Of a DNA stretch of 64,000 nt, positions 61,525 through 64,000 are shown piece after piece; positions within the stretch are counted from its first letter, which is position 1, and every line of letters starts with the position of its first letter. The notes beneath the pieces are model-generated. The model ran no database searches. It saw only the letters and a program-made list of their open reading frames with translations, and was not told the DNA's origin. The stretch is from Rhizobium sp. GN54 (GTDB lineage Bacteria; Pseudomonadota; Alphaproteobacteria; Rhizobiales; Rhizobiaceae). Location of the stretch: the NCBI RefSeq assembly GCF_021026345.1, contig NZ_JAJNCZ010000008.1, positions 182,953-246,952 of the forward strand, in the 5' to 3' direction. The position numbers were made by a program, and so were the translations under genes.

Positions 61525-61550
61525 AAGGCGGCGCCACCCGGCGCCGCCTT
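61525..61550 (+). terminator. Hairpin terminator after small exported protein gene
   Basis: aaggcggcgcc and ggcgccgcctt form an 11-bp stem with a 4-base loop, 56 bases after the stop. Confidence 0.75.
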
Positions 61551-61649
61551 CGCATATCAACACGTTCGCTCGTGTCGGGATCTCTCCTTCTTTCGTCACC
61601 TCGGACCTGGCCGGAGGCCAGTCGCTGGTCTCCCGGCTCCTTCTACCGA

Positions 61650-62250
61650 CGCTGTCGATCTGCTATCGGTTCCTCGGCTCTCGCCGGCTGCGACCGGCGC
61701 GGCCTCACGGCAAAGTCTTTGGCATTGCGGGATGGGCTTCGGACGGCGAGCGGCCCGGGAGACCCCGTCACCCGGCCGGTCGGTACCCGCGGCAGCGATC
61801 AACGCGTGCGTCCTGGCGCTGCGGACACGTTCCGCAGGAAGGGGATGCCATCGAGGGTGCCGTCTTGGCAGGCGCCCTCGCATGCGAAGTCATGCCTCGG
61901 CCGGAAGGTCATGGTGACGGTGACGGAGCAGCTGTTCTCTCCGGCTGCGACCGGAGCAGTCTGGCGGCAAAGTCCTTGGCCATCGCAGGATGGGCTGCGG
62001 ACGGCGAGCGGCCCGGAAGATCCCGCCACCCGGCCGATCGATGCCGCCGGCAGCGGTCAACGCGTTCGTCCGGGCGCTGCGGACACGCTCCACAGGGAGG
62101 GGATGCCATCGAGGGCGCCGTTTGGCGGGCGCCCTCGCAGCGTGAAGTCAGTTCTTCAATTCGAAGGTCATGGTGACGGTGACGGAGTAGCTGTTCTCTC
62201 CGGCTGCGACCGGCACGGCCTCGGGGGCGAAGTCCTTGGCCATCGCGGCG
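61650..62250 (-). repeat. 258-bp tandem array derived from the SIMPL gene 3' end
   Basis: Read on the minus strand, each unit begins with the last roughly 100 bases of the SIMPL gene (GCGATGGCCAAGGACTT ... ACCATGACCTT). It continues through about 160 bases of downstream sequence containing a GAGGGCGCC hairpin. Markers recur at constant steps: ggctgcgaccgg at 62202, 61943 and 61686, and the ggcgagcggcccgg block at about 62004 and 61746. There are two full units and part of a third; only the first is joined to the intact gene. Copies differ by many substitutions and no longer encode a full domain. Confidence 0.85.
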
Positions 62251-62894
62251 CGCATCATCGGCATGGGCTGCGCGCGATAGGAGGTCTCGGAGATCTCCAG
62301 CACCTTGCCGATATCGATGCCGGCGGCGGATGTCAGTTCGCGCGCGCGGGCGATGCCGTCTTCCACGGCCTTCTTGCGCGCCTCGCTGATGGCGGCTTCC
62401 GGCTTGTCGTTGGTGAAGCGGATGCCGCCGCTCTGGTTGACGCCGAGCGTCACGGTCTGGTCGAGGATGGTGCCGAGTTTCGCGAGGTCGCGAATGCGCA
62501 CCGACAGCATGTTGGAGACCTGGAAGCCGACCAGCACGGGCGGCTTGTTCTCGTTCCCGTCGCCCTGCGGGAACTGGTACTGCGGGTTGATGACGAAGCC
62601 GGAGGTCTGCAGGTCGCGCTCGGCGATGCCGGCGTCCTTCAGCGCCTTCATCACTTCGGCCATGGCCGCATTGTTGGCGTCCAGCGCCTCGCGGGCGGTC
62701 TTGCCGTCCTTGACGACGCCGAGATCGACGACCGCCATATCGGGGGCGACATCGGCGCGGCCTTCGCCGGTCACCGTGATCACGGGCTCGCGCGGCCGCG
62801 TCTCCTGCGCAAGCACCGGTACGGCTGCTGCCGCCGTCAGTGCCGCTGCCAGCGCGGTGGCGGCCAGCGCACGCGAAAATCCTACTCGAAGCAT
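62148..62894 (-). CDS. SIMPL-domain (DUF541) periplasmic protein
   Basis: 248 residues with a signal peptide (SRALAATALAAALTAAAAVP, cleaved near LAQ). The SIMPL/DUF541 domain (BP26/OMP28-like of Brucella) covers the rest: VTGEGRADVAPDMAVVDLGV, DLQTSGFVINPQYQF, VSNMLSVRIRDLAKLGTILD, EARKKAVEDGIARARELTSA and a final SYSVTVTMTFELKN. Relatives form ring-shaped oligomers in the periplasm; the role is unknown. The ATG at 62894 has GGGAGACCCCTT upstream. The 3' end has been copied twice downstream in a 258-bp array, so transcript ends may vary. Confidence 0.88.
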   Translation of the reverse strand: MLRVGFSRALAATALAAALTAAAAVPVLAQETRPREPVITVTGEGRADVAPDMAVVDLGVVKDGKTAREALDANNAAMAEVMKALKDAGIAERDLQTSGFVINPQYQFPQGDGNENKPPVLVGFQVSNMLSVRIRDLAKLGTILDQTVTLGVNQSGGIRFTNDKPEAAISEARKKAVEDGIARARELTSAAGIDIGKVLEISETSYRAQPMPMMRAAMAKDFAPEAVPVAAGENSYSVTVTMTFELKN

Positions 62895-63035
62895 AAGGGG
62901 TCTCCCACTGGTTGTCCTCGCACGTTTCATCCAGTGCGATTGTGTAAGCATTGCGGCGGCGCTTGTCGGCCGCGACGATTTCGTCTAGACGAAATTCCCC
63001 GGGGCCGCCATTGACCCCGAGCCGCCACGGCGGCA

Positions 63036-63111
63036 GGGCCTGTAGCTCAATGGTTAGAGCCGGCGGCTCATAACCGCTTGGTTGGGGGTTCGAGTCCCTC
63101 CGGGCCCACCA
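63036..63111 (+). tRNA. tRNA with CAU anticodon, Ile2-type
   Basis: 76 nt. Acceptor GGGCCTG/CGGGCCC, D arm GCTC-AATGGTTA-GAGC, anticodon stem GGCGG/CCGCT with loop CTCATAA, T arm with GGTTCGAGTCC and encoded CCA. The anticodon is CAU. The anticodon arm and TTGGT variable loop resemble the lysidine-modified isoleucine tRNA rather than elongator methionine tRNA, but automatic tools may call it Met. It is flanked directly by an integrase gene. Confidence 0.93.
63082..63111 (+). other. Probable attachment site in tRNA 3' end
   Basis: The T arm and acceptor end of the tRNA lie 8 bases from the end of a tyrosine recombinase gene pointing at it, the standard position of an attB-derived site. The second copy would lie beyond the window. 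Confidence 0.5.
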
Positions 63112-63119
63112 CTCAATTC

Positions 63120-63884
63120 TTAATTGTCTGATTTTGTTGAGTTTTTCGCCTTTACTCCCGCACCGAGATTAGGGTGCGGGGAAATTTTGCTCACGATCTG
63201 TTCCTCGACCAGCCGCGACGAAGCCTTGCCGAGATGCGCTCGATCGGCTCCCTTGGTGTAGATTTCGGCCTGTTTAACCGTGACCCAACCGAATTGCGCC
63301 ATCAATTGATGACTCGTTGCGCCCGCCTCTGCGGCGAGGGTGGCACTGAATTTCCGCAGTCCGTGGGCGCTCTTTTGAACACCCGCCGCCCTGCATGTAT
63401 CGCGGAACCAATTGCCGAAGGACTCTTTCGTCATCGGGAGGCCTTTTTTGCCAACGATGAATGCCAGGTCTCCGGTTTGAGTTTGCTCGATGAGGTCAAG
63501 AATTCGCGGCGAAAACTCGATCGTCACTTGCGTGTTCGTTTTCTTAGTGCTGATCTTCAAGACGTCGGCGGTCATATGCTGGCGTCCAGCACGGACGGCG
63601 TCCGACCTTCTCAGGCCTGACGCTACGATGAGTTCAAATGCCAGTCGTTCTCGGGTCCCCAGAGGCCAATGGCTAATGAATTTTTCGACGTCTTCGATTG
63701 TCCAAATCGGAAAGCCATCAGTGCTCAGAGGTTTCAATCGTTTGACACCAATGGTGGGATTTGCGCTGACGTGGCTGTTGTCCACTCCCCAATTAAAAAG
63801 GGCTGACAGCGCCTTCTTGAAATTGTTAGCAAGTGATGGCGTCGTTTTTCTGCGCTCCAAAGCCTTCTGGACGTCGGCTGTCAA
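63120..63884 (-). pseudogene. Tyrosine recombinase (phage/island integrase), N-terminally truncated
   Basis: 254 residues of a phage-type integrase. Present are most of the core-binding region (SLANNFKKALSALFNWGVDN) and the catalytic domain: Arg in SGLRRSDAVRAGRQH, the HGLRKF box and the nucleophile Tyr in AEIYTKGADR. The first 60-120 residues expected for the arm-binding part are missing; upstream in frame there is a stop codon within 25 bases and the first usable start is TTG. Base composition is less GC-rich than its neighbours. It ends 8 bases from the tRNA. Probably a remnant of an island or prophage; an intact gene with an unusual start is less likely. Confidence 0.75.
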
Positions 63885-64000
63885 TCGGCATCGAAACGGG
63901 CCCCCCTATCGGCTCCCAAAAGGGACCCCTGCCTCTGGTTGCATCGGGTCAGCGCGCGTAGGCCCGGAGCTCTCCATTTAGCGCAGGGGCCTGCGGGCGC

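Noticed and set aside
61650..62250. CRISPR array
   Set aside because: Units are 258 bases with coding remnants and no short repeat/unique spacer alternation. No cas genes in the window.
61572..63014. Plus-strand open frame of 480 residues over the tandem array and SIMPL gene
   Set aside because: It reads through the 258-bp repeats and antisense to a certain gene. The apparent repeats in the protein are only a translation of the DNA array.
63036..63111. Elongator or initiator methionine tRNA
   Set aside because: Initiator features (unpaired first base, GGG/CCC anticodon stem) are absent. The anticodon arm and variable loop look more like the isoleucine-2 tRNA, though lysidine modification cannot be seen in DNA.

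Overview
The window is about 64 kb of high-GC alphaproteobacterial chromosome. Gene order and protein types point to the Rhizobiaceae (Sinorhizobium/Ensifer, Rhizobium or Shinella-like); the genus cannot be fixed from the sequence alone. The strongest placement is the block ArsR - two tandem AbcR-type sRNAs - LsrB/VtlR - trxB - lrp - lpsB - greA (11.1-17.1 kb). As I recall it, this is the arrangement around lsrB in Sinorhizobium meliloti, but here one unrecognised 297-residue gene sits where lpsCDE would be. Core housekeeping genes (carB, carA, dnaG, rpoD, recQ, a YqeY-family gene, a tRNA) show that this is chromosome rather than plasmid.

Layout. 0-10 kb: a metallo-beta-lactamase-fold hydrolase cut by the window edge, a BA14K-type protein, a cold-shock protein, a PQQ-type sugar dehydrogenase, a degenerate EAL protein, aspartate aminotransferase, a PIN-domain toxin-antitoxin pair, a Ca2+/H+ antiporter and a lytic transglycosylase. 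10-21 kb: a NemA-like reductase with an ArsR regulator, the AbcR/LsrB/TrxB/Lrp/LpsB/GreA block, and carB. 21.2-25.2 kb: a complete bufferin-type RiPP operon (BufA precursor, BufB DUF692 iron oxidase, BufC, DoxX). It is divergent from an ECF sigma factor and its NrsF-type membrane anti-sigma factor. Both sides of the divergent region carry the same GTAACG-N15/16-CGAA element, so the whole looks like one self-regulated metal-stress switch. 25-33 kb: a zinc metallopeptidase, MFS and MATE exporters, carA, a YqeY-family gene and an unknown DNA-binding-like protein. 33-44.5 kb: dnaG, recQ, a GFA-family protein, an active-looking EAL phosphodiesterase, the kbl-tdh threonine pathway and rpoD. 44.5-55.5 kb: a DUF1254 exported protein, an RTX-GH16 glycanase resembling ExsH, a DUF930 envelope protein, a chemoreceptor, a branched-chain amino acid binding protein, a membrane alpha/beta hydrolase and a lipoprotein transglycosylase. 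55.7-59.3 kb: a CHASE2 nucleotide cyclase facing a FecR-domain protein. 59.5-64 kb: small cytosolic and exported proteins, a SIMPL-domain protein whose 3' end is reiterated in a 258-bp tandem array, and a tRNA(CAU) abutted by a truncated integrase, probably the edge of an old island.

Mosaic palindromic repeats with ctctccccgc/gcggggagag cores occur in four intergenic places, two of them as matching two-module elements in opposite orientation. The parts most worth attention are the ECF/NrsF/bufferin switch, the tandem AbcR sRNAs beside LsrB, the SIMPL 3'-end array and the tRNA-integrase junction.
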